A DNA stretch of 29,308 bases from an uncultured Eubacteriales bacterium (GCA_905202605.1 CAJKSU010000009.1:1-29308), one strand, 5' to 3'; counted from the stretch's first letter, positions 13,890 to 21,571 are shown. Translations and numbers: made by a program. The notes: a model not told the origin generated them from the sequence alone.

Positions 13890-14066
13890 GCATGAACGGC
13901 GCAGCGGGTTACGGAGGACAGATGGATATCGCTGTCGTTGATGGTCACCCGGGCATCGCCCAAGGCCGCTATTCCGGCACCCATGCCCATGAAGTCGTTC
14001 AGGCCCATCCCGGTCATTTCGATTCTGGCATCGTTGACAGTGTATGCACCACCACCTTTTGTTCGT
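13890..14066 (-). pseudogene. Relic of a beta-helix protein, paralogue of the gene at 27625
   Basis: Minus-strand translation gives ARIEMTGMGLNDFMGMGAG, then IAALGDARVTINDSDIHL and SSVTRCAVHAGG. This lines up with residues about 149-200 of the intact protein at 27625-29163 (FNLTGYGIDDFAGNGSA, IMVNDTAKCEMDNVQV, TTHGVIRPCTVVTGNG). A stop sits just upstream at 14066-14068 and the frame dies after GGKC. The right border abuts the LysR relic on the other strand, so a rearrangement joined the two near 14060. Only one or two helix coils survive. Confidence 0.7.
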
Positions 14067-14365
14067 CAGCCGGTTTTAATCCAAACATCGTGATGGAAGC
14101 ACCGGCGATTGATACGATTTCCATGCTGGTGGCGAATCATTGCGGTGTGGCGTTTTTTGTCAGAAACCGTGCATAACCGGATGTCGCGCCCCCGCATGAA
14201 TCCGCAGCGTCCGCCCTATCAGGTATTTCATATTGCCACCCCCAATTGCTGTCGAAACGTGGGCATTGCCATGCGCCGGGATCAGTCCCTGTCGGATACG
14301 GAATATGATTTTTTGATTCAGCTGCTGTTCTTTTTTCAGCCGGAGCTTGCAGACAGCTCGGACCT
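14060..14365 (+). pseudogene. Frameshifted C-terminal fragment of a LysR-type regulator
   Basis: The first frame reads GFNPNIVMEAPAIDTISM then LVANHCGVAF. The next frame continues SETVHNRMSRP, then VFHIATPNCCRNVGIAMRRD, then LSDTEYDFLIQLLFFF. Together this is the effector-binding half of a LysR-type regulator (the P-x-IV-x-EA..., GVAF.PE and GIA.R.D signatures). One extra T in the run of six T residues near 14151-14157 causes the frame change. The DNA-binding half is missing. The fragment points toward the SDR operon, with which a LysR regulator would often be divergent. The 14366-14497 stretch beyond it holds nothing I recognise. Confidence 0.72.
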
Positions 14366-14497
14366 CCATACCGCAAATATCTTTGTGAAGTATCTGGACA
14401 CCCATCACTATACGCCGGATACGGGGAAAGGATCGTGTTTGAAAGATGCAGCAGCGCTTCTGCACCTTACGCTTTCGTTTATTCGTGAAGAAAGGAC

Positions 14498-14540
14498 AAA
14501 AAGGGACTACTGCAACGGAAAATGCAGCAGTCCCTTTTTC
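14498..14540. terminator. Bidirectional terminator after the SDR operon
   Basis: A long imperfect stem pairs AAAAAGGGACTACTGCA with TGCAGCAGTCCCTTTTT around an 8-nt loop. The A and T flanks make it work in both directions. It sits about 15 bp beyond the stop of the second SDR gene. Confidence 0.85.
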
Positions 14541-14553
14541 GCGTTTCTATTCG

Positions 14554-15336
14554 TCATCCTCCGGTGGTCGCGCCGCCGTCTACGATCAATGTGGTTCCGG
14601 TGATAAATGCGGCGGCATCGGTTGCCAGATACAGCATGGCAGAGGCAATTTCCTCCGGCTGCGCCATCCGGTGCATGGGGATTTTGTCCAGCAGGGCTTC
14701 CGCAAGAGCCTTGTCCTCCAGCAGTCCCTGATTGATGGCGGTTGCGGTAAGACCCGGGCAAACGGCGTTGACGGTGATGCCGTATTCTACCCATTCTCTG
14801 CCCATGGTACGAACCAGCGTGACCAATGCGCCCTTGGAAGCGCCATAGGGACCGTGATGCCCGCCGCCTTCAAATGCGCCGATGGATGCGGTGATGACAA
14901 TGCGTCCGCCGCGCCCCTGATGAATCATTTGCTTTGCCGCTGCTTTGGCACAGAGAAACGTGCCCTTGAGATTGACGGAGACAACATTCATAAATTCCTC
15001 CTCCGTCTGCTCCAGCAGCGGGAGGACTGCACCGCCAATGCCCGCATTGGCAATGAAAACATCCACGCCGCCAAAAAGGTCTACAGTCTTGGCAATCAGC
15101 CGGTCCACCTGCGGGCTTTGGGCAATGTCAACTGGAATTACGTGGACCCGCCCGCCGTTTCTTCTTATGATTTCGGCAGTTTTCTCGGCAGCAGTCTCGG
15201 AAATATCCGCAGCTACCACATTGGCACCGTAGGCGGCGAACAGCATGGCGGCAGCCTGACCGATGCCGCTTCCGGCACCGGTGATGACCGCAGTTTTTCC
15301 GGCGCAATCAAAGGTGGGAATCTGAACAGGGTACAT
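14554..15336 (-). CDS. SDR-family NAD(P)-dependent oxidoreductase, second operon gene
   Basis: The product has 260 residues, a classical short-chain dehydrogenase length. The Rossmann motif TGAGSGIG is at 19-26, NAG at 97-99, the catalytic tetrad N122, S151, Y164 and K168 is complete (PYGASK), and the C-terminus has the usual FITGTTLIVDGG. Asp44 at the end of the second strand suggests NAD(H). It would interconvert an alcohol and a ketone on a small molecule; the substrate loop gives no further clue. AAGGAGG lies 8 bp before the ATG, 17 bp after the first SDR gene, so both are co-transcribed and may act in sequence. Confidence 0.92.
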   Translation of the reverse strand: MYPVQIPTFDCAGKTAVITGAGSGIGQAAAMLFAAYGANVVAADISETAAEKTAEIIRRNGGRVHVIPVDIAQSPQVDRLIAKTVDLFGGVDVFIANAGIGGAVLPLLEQTEEEFMNVVSVNLKGTFLCAKAAAKQMIHQGRGGRIVITASIGAFEGGGHHGPYGASKGALVTLVRTMGREWVEYGITVNAVCPGLTATAINQGLLEDKALAEALLDKIPMHRMAQPEEIASAMLYLATDAAAFITGTTLIVDGGATTGG

Positions 15337-15353
15337 GATATTGCCTCCTTATC

Positions 15354-16115
15354 TTACAGGCAGCGTCCGTTATCCGTGACGATGGCTTGACCGGTGATGC
15401 AGCGGGACAAATCGCTGGCGAGGAACGCAATGACATTGGCTTGATCCTCCGCCGTTGCAAAGGGAATGGAGGAATCCATATGCCGGTCTGTAATGGCAAA
15501 GAAATCTAAATCCATAAAGGCGTCCTCCCTCCCGTCCATACGATCTACGGCGGTGGGGCCGGGGCAGACGGCGTTGCAGCGAATGTCGGTGCCCGTATAC
15601 TGGAGCGCAATGTTTTTTGTCATGGCAATGACCGCTGCCTTTGCCGCGGAATAGCTGACGCCGGCATTGCCGTAAACCCCTGCAATGGCAGAGAGATTGA
15701 CAATGGACCCGCTGCCCTGGGCACGCATATGGGGCAGTGTAGCCCGGCAGCAATACAGCACCGAGGACTGATTCAGGGCGATCATCTGATCCCAGAATGC
15801 ATCGCTGCACTTTTCGGTGGTGGTGTGAAAATCGCCTGCCCCTGCGTTATTGACCAACACATCAATGCGCCCAAAGAACGTTACGACCTGCTCCACCGCA
15901 GCACTGCAATCCTCTGACTTTGTAACATCTCCGGCAATGGTCAGACAATCTGCGCCCAGTGCCTTTAATTCAGCGGCAACCCGGTCCATTTTCTCCTGTC
16001 CCCGGGCAAAGATCGCGACCTTGGCGCCATGCTTTGCAAATACCCGGGCGGTTTCCGCACCGATGCCGGAGCTTCCGCCGGTAATCAGCGCAACCTTGTC
16101 TTTCAGCATTTCCAT
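15354..16115 (-). CDS. SDR-family NAD(P)-dependent oxidoreductase, first operon gene
   Basis: The product has 253 residues. Motifs are TGGSSGIG (12-19), NNAG (89-92), and the tetrad N115, S142, Y155 and K159 (SYSAAK). Arg38 after the second strand favours NADP(H), unlike the partner gene. The C-terminal part departs from the common pattern: CPGPTAVDRMDGREDAFMDL and a D-N-G-R end instead of the usual DGG. AGGAGGG lies 6 bp before the ATG. Its promoter is listed at 16145-16173. Bile-acid and polyketide pathways pair SDRs with NTF2-fold dehydratases, so cooperation with the operon at 1305-9851 is possible but unproven. Confidence 0.92.
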   Translation of the reverse strand: MEMLKDKVALITGGSSGIGAETARVFAKHGAKVAIFARGQEKMDRVAAELKALGADCLTIAGDVTKSEDCSAAVEQVVTFFGRIDVLVNNAGAGDFHTTTEKCSDAFWDQMIALNQSSVLYCCRATLPHMRAQGSGSIVNLSAIAGVYGNAGVSYSAAKAAVIAMTKNIALQYTGTDIRCNAVCPGPTAVDRMDGREDAFMDLDFFAITDRHMDSSIPFATAEDQANVIAFLASDLSRCITGQAIVTDNGRCL

Positions 16116-16144
16116 ATCATTCCCTCCTGCATTTTGCTATCTCT

Positions 16145-16173
16145 ACTATAAACGGGTTTTGGGGCAATGTAAA
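16145..16173 (-). promoter_or_regulatory. Promoter of the SDR operon
   Basis: On the minus strand TTTACA (16173-16168) and TATAGT (16150-16145) are separated by exactly 17 bp. Each differs from the sigma-A consensus by one base. The first SDR start codon is 30 bp downstream. Confidence 0.8.
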
Positions 16174-16230
16174 ATAACTCTTTTGCCGCCCATTATAACC
16201 TGGAGAGTATACCGATACAGAAAGGAACTC

Positions 16231-16257
16231 CCCTGATTCGCTCCAGGTGAATCAGGG
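16231..16257 (-). terminator. Hairpin after the NTF2-like scrap
   Basis: CCCTGATTC (16231-16239) pairs perfectly with GAATCAGGG (16249-16257). On the minus strand the following bases are pyrimidine-rich (GAGTTCCTTTCTG). It lies 10 bp after the stop at 16268, which supports that stop as a genuine old gene end. Confidence 0.6.
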
Positions 16258-16267
16258 AAGTTGTCGT

Positions 16268-16375
16268 TTAGATCTCTACCGTATCAGGCAGCGTGTCGTA
16301 GGGCGTAGGAGGTGTGGGCTGGTCGCCGGGATACATGGCATCCTTGGAGAAGCCCCACCTTCGGCGGCTGTATCC
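16268..16375 (-). pseudogene. C-terminal scrap resembling the NTF2-like type C proteins
   Basis: The open minus-strand frame reads WGFSKDAMYPGDQP then TPPTPYDTLPDTVEI and stops at 16268, with a terminator-like hairpin behind it. The end resembles that of C' (YSVDRP ... PVPYTTLAETFSYGI): an aromatic-Ser-x-Asp motif, a Pro-rich stretch, then PYxTLxxT. A stop at 16376-16378 closes the frame upstream and no start or core domain remains. It may be the last piece of a further NTF2-like gene once upstream of the SDR operon. The match is short, so the assignment is tentative. The 16116-16504 interval otherwise holds only the SDR promoter and hairpins. Confidence 0.4.
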
Positions 16376-16417
16376 CTACTGCCGCTACCAATTGGGTGCA
16401 TTTCAAAAGCATCTCCA

Positions 16418-16454
16418 ATCTTCCCGGAGGATGCACTTCCTCCTCCGGGAAGAT
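16418..16454 (-). terminator. Long hairpin downstream of the SLH protein gene
   Basis: ATCTTCCCGGAGGA (16418-16431) pairs perfectly with TCCTCCGGGAAGAT (16441-16454), giving a 14-bp stem and 9-nt loop. The tail on the minus strand is not strongly T-rich. It is the only candidate terminator for the SLH gene, 50 bp after its stop. Confidence 0.6.
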
Positions 16455-16504
16455 CTCCGCCACTTAGACAACTACCCACATGCCGCCCTGCTGCTTTTTA
16501 CCGC

Positions 16505-18859
16505 TTATTTATCCCGAGATGCGCGGAACAGGAAGGTGACGACCTGCGCTCTGGTGCAGGTGCCGTCCGGGGCAAAGGTCGTCTTGGACGTGCCGTTCGT
16601 GATGCCCTTCTCCGCCGCCCAGAGGACGGCGTTGTAGTAATACGTACTCTCCTTCACATCCGTGAACGGATTCTTGCTCTCGGTCAGTGCGGGCTTTCCG
16701 GCGGCGCGCCATAGGAAGGTGACTGCCTGCGCTCTTGTACAGTCCTCATCCGGGCTGAACGTTGTGGTGCTCGTGCCGTTGGTGATGCCTTTTTCGACCG
16801 CCCAAAGGACGGCGTTGTAGTAATACGTGCCCTCCTTCACATCTGTGAACGGATTCTTGCTCTCGGTCGGTGCGGGCTTTCCGGCGGTGCGCCACAGGAA
16901 GGTGACCGCCTGCGCTCTCGTACAGCCCTCATCCGGGCTGTACGTTGTGGCGCTCGTGCCGTTGGTGACGTTGTTTGCAACCGCCCATCTGACGGCCTCA
17001 AAATAGTAGGCATCATTGGGTACGTCGCGGAAAAGATTCAGACTGTTGTCCTCTGCGAAGGTCACCTTGATTTCGACCTTGCCGGATGGCATGGTGAAGG
17101 TGTACTCACCATTGCCGTTGTTGATCAGACTCAGCTTCTTGCCGTCACTGTTGATGACGATGATGTCTTCCAGCATGTAACCGCTGTCGGGCTTCACTGT
17201 GATCGTCACGATGCTGCCGCTGGCGGCATTTTCCGTGCTGACGGTCACAGTGCCGTTCTCCGTTTTGTCGGGTGTGGTCACGGGATAGCTCGTGGGGAAA
17301 ACTTCGGAAGAAGGCTTTTTGACCAGCGCTGCAATGGCATCTTCAATGGCTTTTGCCATTGCGTCAACTTCGGGTTGCTCTGTGATATTCTTGTCACGCA
17401 CAACGGCTTCAAGTGCTGCTTTCACAGCGGAAAAATCTTTATAATCGTTCTCGTTCAGAGCTTTCGCCTTTTCGATGGCTGCATCAACTGCGGTATAATC
17501 GGCAGGTTTGAAGGCAAGATTAGAGATCGCACCTTCAATAGCCCCCGCCATTGCATCAACATCGCTCTGCTCAGTAATGTTCTTATTACGGACAACAGCG
17601 TTGACGGCAGCTTCCACAGCAGAGAAATCCTTGTAGTTATCCTTATTCAGGGCATTTGCCTTAGCAATGGCTGCATCCACTTCGGTATAGTCAGCAGGGT
17701 CAGTAGCAAATACTGGATAGTGCTTGCCTTGCGCGAAAGCAACTCCAAGTAACCCGGCAACCGTGCCGTCCGCAAATTCATCAACAGTTTTCGACACCGC
17801 ACCTTCTAATTCTCCATCGTTCACTTTAGCATTATTTGCACCATAATAATAAACGTGAGACTTTGCAACTACTTTTCCGTATTGTGTGTTGGGTGTGAAT
17901 ATAGCAAAATAATCTTCACCTTTCGATGTTGTATCGGGCTGTGCAACGCAATCATATACAAAGCAGCTGTTCAGAATCGCATCGCCGTCCATAGATGCAC
18001 CCAAAAAGCCACCGCTGAGTGTGCTATTTGATGCCGTATCGCTGCACCCTGTCACAATGCAGTTTGCGACGTAGCAATTTGTGAAATTGGAATCTCCGTT
18101 ATCCAACGAGCCGATGAAACCGCCGCCAAAACTTCCGTGTCGTATGGTATTTTTGACAGACGCGCATTTTTCAAAGCTGGTGTCAAAGGCGATGCCAGTA
18201 ATGCCACCCGCATAGTTGCTGTTGTCATTTGGATCTCTTCGGCCTTCTATTTTGGAATTGTAGACGGAACAGTTCTCAACTGTGCAGCTATAAGCAACCG
18301 CCAACACGCCGCCTGCATAGGACATATTGTTGTTTCCTTCTGCAAAAAAGTCGGCGTTTTTCACCGTAAGATTCTTCACTGAGCCAAAAGCAACCCAACC
18401 GAAAATACCGGCAGTGGCATAGCCCTCATCATCATTCTTGCCTGTACTCGTTGCGTTAGAAATGGTGTATCCGCCGCCATCATAGTGACCTGCAAAATAG
18501 CAACCGCCTGAATATCCGATAGGATCCCAGTTCTCAATACTGCTCAAATCCAGGTCTGTTGTCTGTTTAAAGTAGTAACCATGGTAATTTCCGGGGATCC
18601 CTTCCCCGGTACCAGTACAGTCTGCATCAAATTCAGCAGCGCTTCCGTCATTGATTGTGCTTGCCAGCAGTTGCAAATCTTCCACGGACGAAATCAGCCA
18701 CGGATCATTTATCGTTCCACTGCCGCTGCTGTAGGCAGGCATCTGCGCCGCTTCGCCCGAGGCTCCCATACCACCTGTTTCATCCGCCAGCACCGTTGCA
18801 GGCATCAGACCCAGGCATAGGGTCAGTGCCAGAAGGATACTCAATATTTTCTTTTTCAT
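16505..18859 (-). CDS. S-layer-anchored surface protein with GLUG-like, FIVAR-like and three SLH domains
   Basis: The product has 784 residues from the ATG at 18859 (MKKKILSILL); GGAGG is 7-8 bp upstream, whereas the ATG two codons earlier is too close. Order of parts: signal peptide ending ATVLA; a beta-helix-like region with GLUG-type wording (WDPIGYSGGCYFAGHYDGGGYTI; about 50-380); two FIVAR-like repeats (about 388-526; ADYTxVDAAIxKAxALN); an InlB-B-like Ig segment (about 530-605; TITVKPDSGYMLEDI); and three SLH domains (about 609-784; F.DV...YY..AV.WA...G.TNGTS). SLH domains bind cell-wall polymers, so it is a surface protein, possibly for adhesion. The divergent LytTR regulator probably controls it. 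Confidence 0.88.
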   Translation of the reverse strand: MKKKILSILLALTLCLGLMPATVLADETGGMGASGEAAQMPAYSSGSGTINDPWLISSVEDLQLLASTINDGSAAEFDADCTGTGEGIPGNYHGYYFKQTTDLDLSSIENWDPIGYSGGCYFAGHYDGGGYTISNATSTGKNDDEGYATAGIFGWVAFGSVKNLTVKNADFFAEGNNNMSYAGGVLAVAYSCTVENCSVYNSKIEGRRDPNDNSNYAGGITGIAFDTSFEKCASVKNTIRHGSFGGGFIGSLDNGDSNFTNCYVANCIVTGCSDTASNSTLSGGFLGASMDGDAILNSCFVYDCVAQPDTTSKGEDYFAIFTPNTQYGKVVAKSHVYYYGANNAKVNDGELEGAVSKTVDEFADGTVAGLLGVAFAQGKHYPVFATDPADYTEVDAAIAKANALNKDNYKDFSAVEAAVNAVVRNKNITEQSDVDAMAGAIEGAISNLAFKPADYTAVDAAIEKAKALNENDYKDFSAVKAALEAVVRDKNITEQPEVDAMAKAIEDAIAALVKKPSSEVFPTSYPVTTPDKTENGTVTVSTENAASGSIVTITVKPDSGYMLEDIIVINSDGKKLSLINNGNGEYTFTMPSGKVEIKVTFAEDNSLNLFRDVPNDAYYFEAVRWAVANNVTNGTSATTYSPDEGCTRAQAVTFLWRTAGKPAPTESKNPFTDVKEGTYYYNAVLWAVEKGITNGTSTTTFSPDEDCTRAQAVTFLWRAAGKPALTESKNPFTDVKESTYYYNAVLWAAEKGITNGTSKTTFAPDGTCTRAQVVTFLFRASRDK
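16631..16880 (-). repeat. Near-identical SLH-coding repeats
   Basis: The stretches around 16631-16700 and 16811-16880 are nearly identical with a 180-bp period, matching SLH domains 3 and 2 of the surface protein. SLH domain 1 is more diverged. The identity points to recent duplication or gene conversion. Confidence 0.8.
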
Positions 18860-18967
18860 TGCCATACCTCCATGTACAGAAGGAAATTCCCATAGGGTTC
18901 CACTACAGGAATACCCTTCTGCTTTTATACCATGGAGTTTAGCACAGTCTCGTTTGAAATGCAATAG

Positions 18968-19007
18968 ACCTTGCGCGAATAGCGCATAACCTTGCGCGAA
19001 TTGCACA
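18968..19007. promoter_or_regulatory. LytTR-type operator: two direct repeats with 21-bp period
   Basis: ACCTTGCGCGAAT-A-GCGCA (18968-18986) is repeated as ACCTTGCGCGAAT-T-GCACA (18989-19007). A period of 21 bp, two helical turns, is the usual spacing of LytTR dimer sites. The repeats end 7 bp before the -35 of the LytTR gene and lie about 110 bp from the SLH gene start, so both genes could be controlled. Confidence 0.75.
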
Positions 19008-19014
19008 TTTTTGC

Positions 19015-19043
19015 TTGTTCTGCGGCAAAAATCATGGTATGCT
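19015..19043 (+). promoter_or_regulatory. Promoter of the LytTR regulator gene
   Basis: TTGTTC (19015-19020) and TATGCT (19038-19043) have a 17-bp spacer and lie just before the ribosome site. The weak -35 and the adjacent direct repeats suggest activated autoregulation. Confidence 0.55.
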
Positions 19044-19074
19044 ATGAGAAAAAGAAAGATTGGGAGGGAACGCT

Positions 19075-19824
19075 ATGAAGCCAAACAGCATTTCCATTAT
19101 TTCCAACCGCAGGCGCATCAGCCTGTTACCGGAGGACATTCTCTATGTTCAACTGGAAGGACGTCAGTCGGTCATCCATATTTCCGGCGGCAAGACCTAC
19201 AGGACCTATACTACCATAGATGATCTGGAGCAGATGCTCGGCAGCGGCTTTATCCGCGCCGACCGCGCCACGCTGGTGTCCGCCAAGGGCGTCCATGCCA
19301 TTGGGAAGAAGATCGAGCTCATAAGCGGCGAAACGCTGAGCTTCACCCGCCGCAGAAAACGGGAACTCAAGGAACAACTGCGCGCCGGGCGGCGGCAGAT
19401 CGTGCAGGAGCTGGTCGGGAGCGATGCGCCCGCCACGCGGGAAGAATACCAGAGGCATTATGCCAGCTATGACAGCGCACCCTTTGCATTTACTGACATT
19501 GAGATGGTGTTCAACGAAGAACGCGCCGCTGTGGACTGGATCTTCCGCTATGGCAACAAGGCACTGGCAACGCTGAAAAAAGAGCCGTTGGAGCAGCTCA
19601 TTGACCACTCCTTCGGCAGCATCTTCCCCAATATGGACGCCAAGTGGCTGCGGGTCTACGGGCGCACGGCGCTGTTCGGCGAGACGCTGGAGATCATAGA
19701 TTACAGCCCAGAGATCGACACGGAGTTGAGGATCATCTGCTTCCCCACCTTCAAGGGTCACTGCGGCTGTATTCTGTTCGATCAGGCGAAGATCCAGACG
19801 GTGAGTAAATGTGCGGAGCCGTAG
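19075..19824 (+). CDS. LytTR-domain DNA-binding regulator with C-terminal sensor-like domain
   Basis: The product has 249 residues, with the start at 19075 (MKPNSISIISNRR) behind GGGAGGG. Residues 1-100 are a LytTR DNA-binding domain at the N-terminus: ISLLPEDILYVQLEGRQSVIH, TYRTYTTIDDLEQML, FIRADRATLVSAKGVHAI. In most response regulators LytTR is C-terminal behind a receiver; here there is no receiver. The rest (about 120-249), with FTDIEMVFNEERAAVDWIFRYGN and LIDHSFGSIFPNMDAKWLRVYG, has the look of a PAS-like small-molecule domain. It is divergent from the SLH protein gene, and the direct repeats between them are its likely site. Confidence 0.82.
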   Translation: MKPNSISIISNRRRISLLPEDILYVQLEGRQSVIHISGGKTYRTYTTIDDLEQMLGSGFIRADRATLVSAKGVHAIGKKIELISGETLSFTRRRKRELKEQLRAGRRQIVQELVGSDAPATREEYQRHYASYDSAPFAFTDIEMVFNEERAAVDWIFRYGNKALATLKKEPLEQLIDHSFGSIFPNMDAKWLRVYGRTALFGETLEIIDYSPEIDTELRIICFPTFKGHCGCILFDQAKIQTVSKCAEP

Positions 19825-19919
19825 CAGGGCGCAGGGATGCTCCCCAGCAGTATCATTGGGGTAAATCTTTCTCCATGGACGGAGCTTAGCCGATCAATGG
19901 CAGTGTTCTGTTTCTTCAC

Positions 19920-20117
19920 AAATGCCCCATTGCGCTTCATATAGTTCTACCGGGTCAAAATCCGCAGCCTCCTCAGGAAGCAGAGACGATTGCTGCGCTG
20001 ATGCAGGCATGCTTCGAGCAGCCGGAATTCGCTGAAGAATCCTTTGGCGTTATTTCTCTGTTGGGAGATGAACAGGCTACACTGCGCAATATCCTGCAAG
20101 AACACGATTCCCATTGA
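19920..20117 (+). pseudogene. Fragment of a superfamily I DNA/RNA helicase
   Basis: In frame with the stop at 20115-20117 the strand reads QEAETIAALMQACFEQPEF, then AEESFGVISLLGDEQATLR and NILQEHDSH. EAE..AAL..AC.EQPE followed by FGVISLLGDEQA is the start of the second RecA-like lobe in a group of large superfamily I helicases of Firmicutes. No start, Walker motifs or C-terminus remain, so this is a scrap. The 19825-20205 interval contains only this and the MATE promoter. Confidence 0.55.
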
Positions 20118-20142
20118 TTATTTAGAATACGAATGTTATACT
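20114..20142 (+). promoter_or_regulatory. Promoter of the MATE gene
   Basis: TTGATT (20114-20119) and TATACT (20137-20142) are 17 bp apart, with the MATE start codon about 64 bp downstream. Confidence 0.65.
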
Positions 20143-20205
20143 GATATAAATGTGCCGGTCATACGGCGCAAAGGGGAAAAGAAAAGAGAAGAAAGGAACT
20201 ATACT

Positions 20206-21558
20206 ATGGAACGAAGTAAAACCATGACGGAAGGCAATGAATGGAAGCTGATCCTGCTGTTTACCCTCCCGCTGATGGCGGGCAATTTGCTGCAACAGCT
20301 CTACAACACGGTGGACGGCATTATCGTGGGAAATCTTGTGGGCGAAACGGCACTGGCAGCGGTTGGCACCTGTGCCCCGCTGACAATGCTGTTCACCGCC
20401 ATTGCTCTGGGCATGTCCAACGGTGCGGCGGTAGTGCTGTCTCAGTTTTACGGCGCCGGCCGGATGGACGAGATGAAGAAGACAGTAGCAAGCTCGCTGA
20501 TTCTCCTGTTCTCCATGGGCGTTGCGCTGTCTGTGGTGGGCTGTGCGCTGGCAGGCTGGCTCCTCCGAACGATTTTGGGTGTTCAGGACTATCTGCGTGC
20601 CGACGCCGAGGTATATTTTCGCATTTATGCGCTGGGGCTGCTGGCGCAGTTCATCTACAACATTGTTTCGGCAATCCTGCGCTCCATGGGCGACAGCCGG
20701 GCTACGCTTTATTTCCTGCTGGTGGCCTCTGTATGCAACGTTCTTCTGGATCTTCTGGCTGTGGCTTTGCTTGGATGGGGTGTACTGGGTGTTGCAGTTG
20801 CAACGGTGATTTCTCAGATTCTCTCTGCGGCAGTCAGCGTCGTGTACCTGTTCCAGCGTTATCCAGCACTGCGCTTTCAAAAGGGTGAGCTGCGTTTTGA
20901 CCGGGAAAAGGGTATACTGGTGTTGAAAATGGGCATTCCCTCCACCCTACAGCAGTGCGTTGTCTCCATGGGACATATGGCGATCCAGCGGGTCATCAAT
21001 CATTTCGACATTACCGCAGGATACACCGCTGCCACCCGGATTGAGAGCTTTATCCTGATTCCCATTCAGGGCTTTTTCATGGGCATGGCGACCTTCACCG
21101 GGCAGAATCTTGGAGCAGGCAAGCTGGAGCGCATTTCCCGTGCGCTGGCACGGACAATCTTGATGAGTCTGGTGGTAGTTGCTGCGGTAATTGCGATCAT
21201 CTATCCCTTTGCGCCGGAGCTGGTACGGGTATTCGGTGTGACCGGCGATTCCGGGGATGTTGCTGTAGTCTACCTTCGGTTTGTTGCGCTGGCCTTTGCA
21301 GTATTCTGCGTGTATTTTTCTATCAACGGCGTGCTGCAAGGCTCCGGAGATGTGGTATTTACCGCCTTTAACACCTTCTCTGGTCTGGCGATCAAGGTCG
21401 TCTTTGTCTATCTGGTTGCGTATCTGACACCCGTTGGCATGGCGGCGATCTGGTGGGGGAATCTGGTCAGCTGGATCTACAGTCTGGTGCTGTCCGCTCT
21501 CCGCTATCGCTTTGGCCCCTGGCGAAGCAAATGTGTCGTGACGGACCGGGCGGAATAA
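20206..21558 (+). CDS. MATE-family efflux transporter
   Basis: The product has 450 residues from the ATG at 20206 (MERSKTMTEGNEWK), preceded by AAAGGA; the frame extends upstream but without a ribosome site. It has about twelve membrane helices in two MatE halves, opening with LILLFTLPLMAGNLLQQLYN, TVDGIIVGNLVGETALAAVG and GMSNGAAVVLSQFYGAG, and a second half with KMGIPSTLQQCVVSMGHMA. It matches DinF/NorM-like exporters that use an Na+ or H+ gradient to expel drugs or metabolites. The substrate is not predictable. It stands alone, with its own promoter and a shared terminator facing the ECF gene. Confidence 0.95.
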   Translation: MERSKTMTEGNEWKLILLFTLPLMAGNLLQQLYNTVDGIIVGNLVGETALAAVGTCAPLTMLFTAIALGMSNGAAVVLSQFYGAGRMDEMKKTVASSLILLFSMGVALSVVGCALAGWLLRTILGVQDYLRADAEVYFRIYALGLLAQFIYNIVSAILRSMGDSRATLYFLLVASVCNVLLDLLAVALLGWGVLGVAVATVISQILSAAVSVVYLFQRYPALRFQKGELRFDREKGILVLKMGIPSTLQQCVVSMGHMAIQRVINHFDITAGYTAATRIESFILIPIQGFFMGMATFTGQNLGAGKLERISRALARTILMSLVVVAAVIAIIYPFAPELVRVFGVTGDSGDVAVVYLRFVALAFAVFCVYFSINGVLQGSGDVVFTAFNTFSGLAIKVVFVYLVAYLTPVGMAAIWWGNLVSWIYSLVLSALRYRFGPWRSKCVVTDRAE

Positions 21559-21571
21559 AGAAATAAAGAAT

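Noticed and set aside
16631..17000. Periodic repeats as a possible CRISPR or satellite array
   Set aside because: They are SLH-domain codons with a 180-bp period inside one intact reading frame.
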